From Lachnospiraceae bacterium (GTDB taxonomy: Bacteria; Bacillota; Clostridia; Lachnospirales; Lachnospiraceae): a DNA stretch of 40,894 bases. This document shows, one piece after another, positions 8,262 through 15,368 of this stretch; position 1 is the stretch's first letter; the number at the start of each line of letters is the position of its first letter. The translations under genes and the position numbers were made by a program. The notes below the pieces were generated by a model. The model saw only the letters and a list, made by a program, of their open reading frames with translations. It had not been told where the DNA came from and made no database searches. The stretch covers positions 1 to 40,894 of the forward strand of contig JAFRWN010000157.1 of NCBI GenBank assembly GCA_017437965.1. The letters run 5' to 3'.

Positions 8262-10523
8262 ATGAGAAGACAGTCTGAACTTAAGAAAAAAGGTCTTGCG
8301 GTATTGTTATCCGTAGCCCTTGCCGCAGCATCGTTTTCCGGTTGCGGAATGAAGGATGTTTCTAAAAATATAAAATCAGAGGTGACTGCTGAGGCAGCAG
8401 TAAGCACGGAGGCAGATGAACTTGAAAAAGACATCGCCTCGATGATACATTCCGCATCTGCAGGAAAGTCGGAAACAGTTTATGTAATAAAGGATGCCGA
8501 CGGAAACAAGAAGCAGGTACTTGTAAGCGAGTGGCTGAAGAACCCCGACGGAAAAGCACAGATAAATGATGTTACAAATCTTAAGGATATTGAGGTTGTA
8601 AAGGGTGACGCAAGCTACACCGAAGGTGCTGACGGCAAAATCACATGGAACGGAAACGGCTCCGACATATATTACAGGGGCAGCTCCGAAAAGGCACTTC
8701 CGGTAGATGTGGATGTCAGATATTATCTTAATGATAAGCTTGTGGCAGCAGACGAACTTAACGGTGCAAGCGGACATCTGAAAATCGAGTTCATTTACAA
8801 GAACAACACGGAAAAAACCGTGGAAGGCGTTACGGGAGAGTACAAGGTTTACCAGCCTTTCCTCATGGTTTCCGGCATGATACTTTCAAATGATAAGGCG
8901 ACCGATGTAAAGGTCAGCGGAGGAAGTGCCGTAAATGACGGAGACAGAACGATAATCTTCGGTATGGGCTTCCCCGGACTTTCCGAAAGCCTCGGTCTTA
9001 ACAATCTTGAAATAGCGGGAGAAAAGCTTGACATCGGACTTCCCGAGAGTGTAAGCGTTGAATGCGAAATCAATAATTTCTCCAAGCCCGTAACTCTAAC
9101 CATTGCAACAAATGCGGCTCTTGATGAGCTTGAGCTTACGAATATAGAAGGTTCACAGCTTGGCCTTAAATTCATGGAGCTTAAGAACGGTGTAAACCAG
9201 CTTGTTGACGGTTCGAAGGCTTTGGCAGACGGAATGAGCTCGCTTAATGACGGAAGCAAGACCTTGAGCGACGGCGTTGACAAGCTTAAGGACGGTGCTG
9301 ATGCGCTTTCAAAGGGCGCAGGAGATTTAAGCGACGGCGCTGCAAAGCTTGATGACGGTGCAAAGGCGTTGCTTAAGGGCATGACGGATCTTGACAAAGG
9401 TGCAGCTACTCTGGAATGGGGTCTTAAGACCATGCAGGAGAAGCTCCCGGCACTTTCAAGCGGAACAAGTGCACTGGTAAAGGGTGCGAAGGATCTTTCA
9501 GATGGTGCAAAGCTTTTAACAAGCAACAACAAGAAGCTTAATGATGGTGCAACTGCACTTTATACCGGACTTCGTACTCTGAATACTTCACTTAACAGTG
9601 AGGATGCAAAGAAGAAGCTTACTGCACTTGCCAAAGGCAACGGTGATTTCAAAAAAGGACTTGATGATTTCAATACCGGTATCAGCCAGATGGCAGCAGG
9701 CTATGATTATACAAAGATGGGTTATTCAAAAGAGCAGCTTCAGGGACTTGCAACCTATCTTACGAATTATGCCCAGGCAATTGCTGAGACGGATGCTGTA
9801 AGCTCGGGTTATATCGCAGCGGCAGCCCAGCTTGTAAACGGTTATGTCAGCATGTATGATAACCTTGCAAAACTCAGTGCAGGCTCGGCACAGCTTGATG
9901 AAAGCTATGCGCAGATATATGCAGGTGTGAACACACTGATAGGACAGATCCGGCAGATTGCAGCTTCTTCACCTGCACTTGAAAAGGGTGCACTTGATCT
10001 GAAGAATGGTATTTCGGATTATACAAACGGTGCTCAGAACATTTCGGACGGTGCAAAACAGCTTTCGGACGGCACAAGCAAGCTTTCTGGCAGCCTTCCG
10101 GATCTCAAGAAAGGTGTTGATGACCTGACAAGCGGTGCAGGAAGCTTAAGAAACGGTGCTGACCAGCTTAAGGATGGCGCTAAGCAGCTTTCGGATGGAA
10201 CAGGAGATTTAAGTACCGGTTCAAAGGCACTTAAGGAAGGTGCGGATGCACTTGATAAGGGAATTGGAGACATGAAGAACGGTTCAAAGGACCTTATCGA
10301 AGGAATTGGAAAGCTTCTGGATGGTTCGGTAGCACTTCGTGATGGTGTTCTGAAGCTTAATGACGAGGGAATCGAGAAGCTCACCAACTTCGTAAAGGAA
10401 AACCTTGCGGTTTATTCGGAACGTTTCGATGAGCTGAAAGAGTATTCGAAAGAGTTCGGATCATTCGCCGGAGCAGAAGACGGCGTCAGCTGCAACACGG
10501 TATTCGTTTTCAAGACAGAGTAA
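8262..10523 (+). CDS. Lipoprotein with YhgE/Pip-like heptad-repeat stalk
   Basis: The 753-residue product begins with a lipoprotein signal peptide (lipobox FSGC, Cys28). Residues about 50-290 form a globular, beta-rich domain. Residues about 300-700 are a long ladder of heptads of the form DGAKxLx (for example LSDGVDKLKDGADALSKGAG), interrupted near 480-570. This matches the heptad-repeat region of YhgE/Pip (phage infection protein) family members, but the C-terminal ABC2-type membrane domain of Pip is absent. The ladder probably forms a long helical or coiled-coil stalk outside the membrane. It directly follows the MMPL gene and is presumably a partner or extracytoplasmic adaptor of that exporter (inference). 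Confidence 0.88.
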   Translation: MRRQSELKKKGLAVLLSVALAAASFSGCGMKDVSKNIKSEVTAEAAVSTEADELEKDIASMIHSASAGKSETVYVIKDADGNKKQVLVSEWLKNPDGKAQINDVTNLKDIEVVKGDASYTEGADGKITWNGNGSDIYYRGSSEKALPVDVDVRYYLNDKLVAADELNGASGHLKIEFIYKNNTEKTVEGVTGEYKVYQPFLMVSGMILSNDKATDVKVSGGSAVNDGDRTIIFGMGFPGLSESLGLNNLEIAGEKLDIGLPESVSVECEINNFSKPVTLTIATNAALDELELTNIEGSQLGLKFMELKNGVNQLVDGSKALADGMSSLNDGSKTLSDGVDKLKDGADALSKGAGDLSDGAAKLDDGAKALLKGMTDLDKGAATLEWGLKTMQEKLPALSSGTSALVKGAKDLSDGAKLLTSNNKKLNDGATALYTGLRTLNTSLNSEDAKKKLTALAKGNGDFKKGLDDFNTGISQMAAGYDYTKMGYSKEQLQGLATYLTNYAQAIAETDAVSSGYIAAAAQLVNGYVSMYDNLAKLSAGSAQLDESYAQIYAGVNTLIGQIRQIAASSPALEKGALDLKNGISDYTNGAQNISDGAKQLSDGTSKLSGSLPDLKKGVDDLTSGAGSLRNGADQLKDGAKQLSDGTGDLSTGSKALKEGADALDKGIGDMKNGSKDLIEGIGKLLDGSVALRDGVLKLNDEGIEKLTNFVKENLAVYSERFDELKEYSKEFGSFAGAEDGVSCNTVFVFKTE

Positions 10524-10555
10524 AACCTCCCATTATCTCTGATCACATAAACAGG

Positions 10556-10583
10556 AAAAGCTCACCAATGCGGTGAGCTTTTT
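10556..10583. terminator. Bidirectional terminator between convergent genes
   Basis: A 10-bp stem (AAAGCTCACC at 10557-10566 with GGTGAGCTTT at 10572-10581) is followed by T on the plus strand and flanked by A upstream, so it can serve both the lipoprotein gene and the converging patatin gene. Confidence 0.85.
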
Positions 10584-10593
10584 CATTTGGAAT

Positions 10594-11457
10594 TTATTCG
10601 TTTAAATATTTTCTCATGGCTTCGAGTCTCTTTGCTGCCACATTCCTTCCCAGCAAGTAAACTCTTTCGAGCTCGGCCGGGTCTTTCTCGGTGTGGCTGA
10701 TGTTAAGCGGCTCCTCGGGCGCGATCAGAAATACATTTCCGACTTCTGCCTTGGCTCTGATATATTCAGTCTCTTTGTTGTAACGTATATGCCTTGTCGC
10801 CATCGCCTGTATGAGCTTCGGGTATTTACGGTAAACTGCCTTTATCACAGCCATTGCCGAGTTTTTCTTTTTTACATAGGTGGTGGGCTGGGTCACAACG
10901 ACAACGATTTTTTCATAGCCTTTATGTTCCATGAACTGAAGCGGGATGGAATCTGCGATGCCTCCGTCAAGAAGCTTGCGGTTGCCGATTTCAACGATGC
11001 TGGAGAAGAGAGGCATTGAAGCTGAGGCTCTCATCCATTTCATGTCGGTCGGACCTGCATCCTTGAATTTATGGTAAACTGCACGCCCTGTATCAAGGTC
11101 GGTTGCGGTAACCCAGAATTCCATCGGGTTATTGTTGAACGCTTTGTAGTCAAAAACGTCGAGCTTCTGTGGAAGTGTTTCGTAGCAGAACTCGGCGCCG
11201 TAGTAATCGCCGGTCTTTACCAGCGAAGAAAGGCTTGCGTAGCGTTTGTCATGGCTGTAGACTTTGTTGTAGCGGAGGGCTCTTCCGGCTTGCTTTGAAG
11301 CAAAATTACATCCGAAGGTTGCGCCGGCCGAAACGCCGACCATTCCGTCGAAGGTGATTCCGTTCTCAAGGAAAACATCGATGACGCCGCAGGTGAACAT
11401 ACCGCGCATCGCTCCGCCCTCAAGTACCAGTCCTTTTTTAGGTGTGTTATCTTTCAA
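10594..11457 (-). CDS. Patatin-like phospholipase (YjjU/RssA type)
   Basis: This 287-residue protein has the complete patatin hydrolase signature: a glycine-rich oxyanion stretch LEGGAMRG (12-19), the nucleophile elbow GVSAG (Ser43) and the catalytic DGG (Asp164 in LLDGGIADSIPL). These form a Ser-Asp dyad for acyl-ester hydrolysis of lipids. There is no signal peptide, so it is cytoplasmic. The start is TTG: an in-frame TAG directly precedes it and a GGAAGAGAG ribosome site lies upstream. It is the last gene of a minus-strand group, 23 bp after the CBM3-like gene. Its natural substrate is not evident. Confidence 0.92.
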   Translation of the reverse strand: MKDNTPKKGLVLEGGAMRGMFTCGVIDVFLENGITFDGMVGVSAGATFGCNFASKQAGRALRYNKVYSHDKRYASLSSLVKTGDYYGAEFCYETLPQKLDVFDYKAFNNNPMEFWVTATDLDTGRAVYHKFKDAGPTDMKWMRASASMPLFSSIVEIGNRKLLDGGIADSIPLQFMEHKGYEKIVVVVTQPTTYVKKKNSAMAVIKAVYRKYPKLIQAMATRHIRYNKETEYIRAKAEVGNVFLIAPEEPLNISHTEKDPAELERVYLLGRNVAAKRLEAMRKYLNE

Positions 11458-11480
11458 CTATTTTTCTCTCTTCCTGATAT

Positions 11481-12245
11481 TTATTGTGGTGCCTTTCCGC
11501 ATATTACTCCGGAGGCCGTTCTGATGACGATATTTCCGGGATCCTTTACAGACCAGTCATCAGTTGTTGTCATCTGGGTCCAGTCAGAAGAATGGGCACA
11601 GAAGTTGACGGTCAGCTTGTCGCCCGTACCAAAGGTCTGGGCATCGCCAAATGAGATGGTCATCAGGGTATCGGCATCGGTGCCGCTTGCATCCGAAAAG
11701 CTGCCGCTCACGGAATTAAGGCCCTGATAGCTGCCGTTTGAAGTGTTGAGGGCTGCATGATAGCACTCAAAAACAAGGGCCTTCCCGTTCTTTGTAAGGT
11801 AAAAGTCGATCTTTAAATCCTTAAGCTGAACGGGAGTGCCGTTGTTCGTAATGTCCATTATTCCGGTCACTGCGTTGGCAGAAGCTTCCATGCCGTCATA
11901 ACGTACCGAAACGACCATGTTTCCGTCCGTTGCCACAGGGGCAGAGGTAGGAGCAGGTGCTTCAGTAGGTAAAACCGGTGCTTCGGTCGGAGCCTTGGTA
12001 GGATCATCCGATGCTTTCTGTGAATCAGATGATTTTCCGGAAGAACTCTCCTTGGAGCTTTCCTTCTGCTTTTCCGAAGAGCTTTCGCCTGAGGAATCAT
12101 TAACGGATTCCATTGCAACCTTGTCAGTATCAGTAGAAGAGGATTCTTTTTTATTCTTATGAGTTTCTACGGCTGCGGCAATTATGATCAGGACGATTAT
12201 CAGATCAATTACAACCGACAGGCCGATAAAAGCTTTTTTGTTCAA
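11481..12245 (-). CDS. Membrane-anchored CBM3-like carbohydrate-binding protein
   Basis: This 254-residue protein has an N-terminal membrane anchor (about 6-26), a Ser/Glu/Lys and then Pro/Thr-rich linker (30-107) with TKAPTEAP-type repeats, and a C-terminal beta-sandwich (110-235). The domain resembles family 3 cellulose-binding modules, with matches to NxGS, DLKIxFYLT, HAAL, NGSYxG, ADTxxxISF and a late DW. By eye against the CipA CBM3, the planar-strip residues His57, Tyr67 and Trp118 correspond to His163, Tyr173 and Trp222, but Asp56 is Tyr162 and Arg112 is Cys216, so cellulose affinity may be altered. The start is TTG with a CGGAGG site. No catalytic domain is attached, which suggests a role in adhesion or substrate sensing. 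It lies between the AIM24 and patatin genes. Confidence 0.72.
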   Translation of the reverse strand: MNKKAFIGLSVVIDLIIVLIIIAAAVETHKNKKESSSTDTDKVAMESVNDSSGESSSEKQKESSKESSSGKSSDSQKASDDPTKAPTEAPVLPTEAPAPTSAPVATDGNMVVSVRYDGMEASANAVTGIMDITNNGTPVQLKDLKIDFYLTKNGKALVFECYHAALNTSNGSYQGLNSVSGSFSDASGTDADTLMTISFGDAQTFGTGDKLTVNFCAHSSDWTQMTTTDDWSVKDPGNIVIRTASGVICGKAPQ

Positions 12246-12268
12246 AATAAGTATCCTCCGGGCCTTTT

Positions 12269-12940
12269 TTACCTGTTAGGAATGAAAGGAAGCAGAGCGG
12301 ATGCCATCTGTGAGGCGGGCATGGTCTGGATCCATACACGTCCGGGACCGGTCACGCGGGTATTGAAGAAGCCTTCACCACCGAAGAGCTTGTTCTTTAA
12401 TCCTGCAACGCTTACGATATCCATCTTTACGGAAACATCCATAGCTGCAAGGTATCCTGTATCGATCTGAAGTTCCTGTCCTGCTTCAAGGGTGTACTCT
12501 TTTACATAACCATCGATTTCAACAAATGCTATACCCTGTCCGGAAAGTTTCTGCATGATGAAACCTTCACCACCGAACAGACCTGAGCCGACCTTTTTGT
12601 TGAAGAATACGGAAAGTTCAACGCCTGAGGTTGAAGCAAGGAAGGCCGATTTCTGGCAAACGATCTCTTTTCCGGGGCCGATCTCAAATGCACGGATTGA
12701 GCCGGGGAAGCTTGATGCGAATGCGATCATACCGTTACCGTTTGCGGTATAACGGTTCTGGAACATGGACTCACCGGAGAATGCACGTCCGAACATTTTG
12801 CCAACGCCACCACCAACGGTTTCCATTTTCATATTAGGGGTCATCCAGGACATAGCGCCCTTCTCTGTTATCATGGTCTCGCCGCTTTCAAGCTCGCAGA
12901 TTACTACGGGCAACGGTTCACCTTCGATAGAATATCTCAT
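12269..12940 (-). CDS. AIM24 family protein
   Basis: This 223-residue protein is beta-rich with repeated glycine-containing strands (GGVGKMFGRAFSGESMF, KKVGSGLFGGEGFIMQKL, KNKLFGGEGFFNTRVTGPG), as in the AIM24/TIGR00266 family, whose bacterial members fold as a double or triple beta-helix resembling a trimeric scaffold. Bacterial function is unknown; the name comes from a yeast mitochondrial protein. It has no signal peptide. The start has a perfect AAGGAGG site and a TTGCAA-17-TATAAA promoter. It leads the minus-strand unit that includes the CBM3-like protein and the patatin. Confidence 0.9.
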   Translation of the reverse strand: MRYSIEGEPLPVVICELESGETMITEKGAMSWMTPNMKMETVGGGVGKMFGRAFSGESMFQNRYTANGNGMIAFASSFPGSIRAFEIGPGKEIVCQKSAFLASTSGVELSVFFNKKVGSGLFGGEGFIMQKLSGQGIAFVEIDGYVKEYTLEAGQELQIDTGYLAAMDVSVKMDIVSVAGLKNKLFGGEGFFNTRVTGPGRVWIQTMPASQMASALLPFIPNR

Positions 12941-12973
12941 AGGATAGTCCTCCTTGTTAAAAAATATACTTAT

Positions 12974-13002
12974 TTTATATCATATTTTACAGAAATTTGC
13001 AA
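12974..13002 (-). promoter_or_regulatory. Promoter of the AIM24/CBM3/patatin unit
   Basis: On the minus strand, TTGCAA (12997-13002) and TATAAA (12974-12979) are spaced by 17 bp, about 35 bp from the AIM24 start. Confidence 0.65.
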
Positions 13003-13020
13003 TAGAATACAAAATATTTG

Positions 13021-13049
13021 TTGACGTTTCACAAAAAAGTTGTTATTAT
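13021..13049 (+). promoter_or_regulatory. Promoter of the DUF1508 gene
   Basis: TTGACG (13021-13026) and TATTAT (13044-13049) are spaced by 17 bp, divergent from the AIM24 promoter, with the coding start 58 bp downstream. Confidence 0.75.
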
Positions 13050-13106
13050 TTTAATATCAAATGCATTTGGGGTTTCACCCATAAAAAAACAAGGAGGTTT
13101 ACACCC

Positions 13107-13481
13107 ATGGGAAAATTTTTAGTTAAGAAGACCAACACCGGTATCAAGTTCGATCTCAAGGCTTCAAACGGCCAGACCATCGGTACATCAGAGGTCTTCA
13201 CAACAAAGGCAGCTTGCCTTAACAGTATTGAAAGCGTAAAGAAGAACGCTGCCATCGCTGATGTTGAAAATCAGACAGTAGAAGGCTACGAGGAGAAGAA
13301 GAATCCCAAGTTCGTTATCTATACAGATAAGTCGGGAGCTCCGAGATTCAAGCTTAATGCAAGAAACGGTGAGAACATTCTTGCATGCGGAGAGCCTTTC
13401 AGTTCAGTAAAGGCTGTTGAAAACAGTATTGAGTCTGTAAGAAAGAACGCAGCTGATTCCGAAATCGTTGACGAGGCATAA
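13107..13481 (+). CDS. Tandem DUF1508 (YegP-like) protein
   Basis: The 124-residue protein has two copies of the DUF1508 fold at about 2-48 and 63-112. Each has the pattern KF.(x)8F.L.A.NG..I followed by a turn and a helix ending NSIESV(K/R)KNA. Family members (for example E. coli YegP) are small alpha/beta proteins of unknown role. The ATG at 13107 was chosen because AAGGAGG lies 9 nt upstream; the open frame extends further back but without a start signal. With its own near-consensus promoter and strong terminator it is probably an abundant monocistronic product. No signal peptide is present. Confidence 0.92.
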   Translation: MGKFLVKKTNTGIKFDLKASNGQTIGTSEVFTTKAACLNSIESVKKNAAIADVENQTVEGYEEKKNPKFVIYTDKSGAPRFKLNARNGENILACGEPFSSVKAVENSIESVRKNAADSEIVDEA

Positions 13482-13511
13482 AAGATTTTTTTCATAAAGT
13501 ATACCTTAAAC

Positions 13512-13545
13512 AAAAGACCCGGGTTGTTTTTCCCGGGTCTTTGTT
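13512..13545 (+). terminator. Strong intrinsic terminator after the DUF1508 gene
   Basis: An 11-bp perfect GC-rich stem (13513-13523 with 13532-13542) closes an 8-nt loop and continues into a T-rich tail. The A run on its left side could also let it act on the convergent exchanger gene. Confidence 0.9.
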
Positions 13546-13574
13546 TCTGTATTTGATTTTGATTGATATATTCC

Positions 13575-14591
13575 TTACCTTACTGCCGCAAATACTACGT
13601 CTGCAATGTAGATTAAAAGCATTGCGATGCCCTCGCCGAAGGAAATGCCGTTTTTGGTCGTGGCAAAGATGTAAGTGATAATGCTGATAATCAACAGTAT
13701 CGACAGATCGAAAATACTTGCAAGGTTGACGCCCATAGGATGTATGGTTGCGGAAACACCGAGGATAAGGAGAATGTTGAAGATGCATGATCCGACAACA
13801 TTTCCTACAGCAAGTCCGTTCTCACCCTTCTTGGAAGCGATTACCGAGGTAACAAGCTCGGGAAGTGAAGTACCGAGAGCAACGATGGTAAGACCGATAA
13901 GTGTTTCGGACATTCCGAAGTGCTTTGCGATCCACTTTGCAGAAATTACGACTGCCTCGCCGCCGCCTACTATCAATGCAATACCGAAAAGAATGAATAT
14001 GGTGCATTTCCACATCGGGATGGCTGCATATTCCGATTCGTCCTGGAGCCTGTTCTTTTTTGCTTCCCTGATAAGAAAAGCAATATAGCAGACGAAGAGA
14101 ACGAGAAGAACGATACCGCATACTCTCGAAACATCGCCGACCTTTTCATTCATCAGAGTCTTGGTACTCTTACCTGCAAAAAGCTTTTTAAGAGCAGCTT
14201 CGATCTTTCCGTCTGAAAAAGCAGCAATTCCGGTAAATGCAAAAAGGACGATTGTTATCAGTATCGAAAAAGGGAAGTCCCTCTTCATTATCTTTTTGTC
14301 AACCGGTACCATTGAAATCATTGCACATGCGCCGAGCACTGCAAGAAGGTTGAAAATGTTCGAACCGATTACATTGCTGACTGCGATTTCGTTTGAACCG
14401 TTAAGCGCTGCCGAAACGCTTACCGCAAGCTCGGGAGCACTTGTTCCCATCGCAACTATCGTCAGACCGATAATGACTGAAGGAACCTTGAAATTTTTAG
14501 CCACTCCTGCAGCACCGTCGACAAATATGTCTGCGCCTTTTATCAGTGCTACAAAGCCCAGCAGAAGAAACAGTATGTATAGAAATATCAT
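13575..14591 (-). CDS. CaCA-family Na+/Ca2+ (K+-dependent type) exchanger
   Basis: This 338-residue inner-membrane protein has the inverted duplicated alpha repeats of Ca2+:cation antiporters: GLTIVAMGTSAPEL (repeat 1) and GLTIVALGTSLPEL (repeat 2), each followed by (N/G)V(I/V)GSxIFN. The glutamates of GTS.PE bind the cation. About ten hydrophobic helices are visible, with a cytoplasmic loop between the halves at about 125-200. It resembles YrbG-like exchangers. The frame runs 44 codons further upstream, but that part is Arg/Cys/His-rich and unlike a family N-terminus; ATG at 14591 starts a membrane helix (MIFLYILF) and has a CGGAG site. Confidence 0.93.
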   Translation of the reverse strand: MIFLYILFLLLGFVALIKGADIFVDGAAGVAKNFKVPSVIIGLTIVAMGTSAPELAVSVSAALNGSNEIAVSNVIGSNIFNLLAVLGACAMISMVPVDKKIMKRDFPFSILITIVLFAFTGIAAFSDGKIEAALKKLFAGKSTKTLMNEKVGDVSRVCGIVLLVLFVCYIAFLIREAKKNRLQDESEYAAIPMWKCTIFILFGIALIVGGGEAVVISAKWIAKHFGMSETLIGLTIVALGTSLPELVTSVIASKKGENGLAVGNVVGSCIFNILLILGVSATIHPMGVNLASIFDLSILLIISIITYIFATTKNGISFGEGIAMLLIYIADVVFAAVR

Positions 14592-14746
14592 TTTTATACT
14601 CCGGCAGGCATGGTGACTATCGGTGAAGTGCCTGCAGCAACACCGACGAAGCCGGAAACGATTGCTCCGCCTTGTTCTTTTTGTACAGTATATTATAATA
14701 ACAGAGTGGCACGGGAATTTCAAGTGTTTTTATTACAAGTTTTTGC

Positions 14747-14775
14747 TTTACAAATTTCCGGTGATGGAGTATAAT
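14747..14775 (+). promoter_or_regulatory. Promoter of mscL
   Basis: TTTACA (14747-14752) and TATAAT (14770-14775) are 17 bp apart. The leader before mscL is about 77 nt. Confidence 0.65.
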
Positions 14776-14858
14776 TGTATACAGTTTTGTATGGTTTTGC
14801 CGAAGCGGTGAAACAGCAGACATATTTATACCTATATAATGAAAGGGGAACACAAAAA

Positions 14859-15278
14859 ATGAAAAAATTTATTGAAGAGTTCAAAGCATTTGCTCTTAAG
14901 GGCAATGTAATGGACATGGCAATCGGTGTTATCATCGGTGGCGCTTTTGCTTCAATCGTTGGCGCACTTACCGATAACATCATCAATCCTATCATCGGTT
15001 GTTTTTCTACCGGCGGTCTTGAAGGATGGACAATTAAGGTTTGGAAAGCTCAGCTTGGTGTAGGCGCATTCATAATGGCAGTCATCAACTTCCTGATCCT
15101 TGCCTTTGTTCTTTTCCTTATGCTTAAAGCCATGAACAAGGCCATGAATCTTCGCAAGAAGCCCGAAGCTCCCGCAGAGCCTACAACAAAGACCTGCCCT
15201 TACTGCCAGTCTGAAATCAGCATCAAGGCTACAAAGTGCCCTCATTGTACTTCTGTAATTGACATTGATGCCAACTAA
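14859..15278 (+). CDS. mscL: Large-conductance mechanosensitive channel MscL with C-terminal zinc ribbon
   Basis: The 139-residue protein has MscL hallmarks: N-terminal amphipathic helix, TM1 with the pore motif GNVMDMAIGVIIGGAF (15-30), a short external loop (about 46-70) and TM2 (about 71-90). It opens under membrane tension to release solutes in hypo-osmotic shock. The usual cytoplasmic helical bundle is replaced after about residue 100 by a Pro/Glu linker and a zinc ribbon, CPYC-x10-CPHC (Cys113, 116, 127, 130). ATG at 14859 was chosen for the GAAAGGGG site and match to family N-termini. It stands alone between a promoter and a terminator hairpin. Confidence 0.93.
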   Translation: MKKFIEEFKAFALKGNVMDMAIGVIIGGAFASIVGALTDNIINPIIGCFSTGGLEGWTIKVWKAQLGVGAFIMAVINFLILAFVLFLMLKAMNKAMNLRKKPEAPAEPTTKTCPYCQSEISIKATKCPHCTSVIDIDAN

Positions 15279-15309
15279 ACATAAAGCAATTTTTGATCAC
15301 CTTAATACT

Positions 15310-15346
15310 GAACCCGGAATCCATAGGCTTTCGGGTTCAAATTTTG
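15310..15346 (+). terminator. Probable terminator after mscL
   Basis: GAACCCGG (15310-15317) pairs with TCGGGTTC (15331-15338) apart from one wobble, and is followed by AAATTTTG. The T tract is weak. Confidence 0.55.
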
Positions 15347-15368
15347 TAAAGGAAGAACGGTATAAAAT

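Noticed and set aside
8849..9532. 227-codon open frame on the minus strand
   Set aside because: It is the antisense of the heptad-repeat region of the lipoprotein, whose repeated codons keep the other frame open; Ser/Pro-rich without a ribosome site.
9200..10400. DNA repeats every 21-33 bp, considered as CRISPR or minisatellite
   Set aside because: The repeats follow the heptads of the protein, are degenerate at DNA level and have no spacers of constant length.
14592..14723. 44-residue N-terminal extension of the Na+/Ca2+ exchanger
   Set aside because: Arg/Cys/His-rich sequence unlike the family start; the inner ATG at 14591 opens a membrane helix and has a ribosome site.
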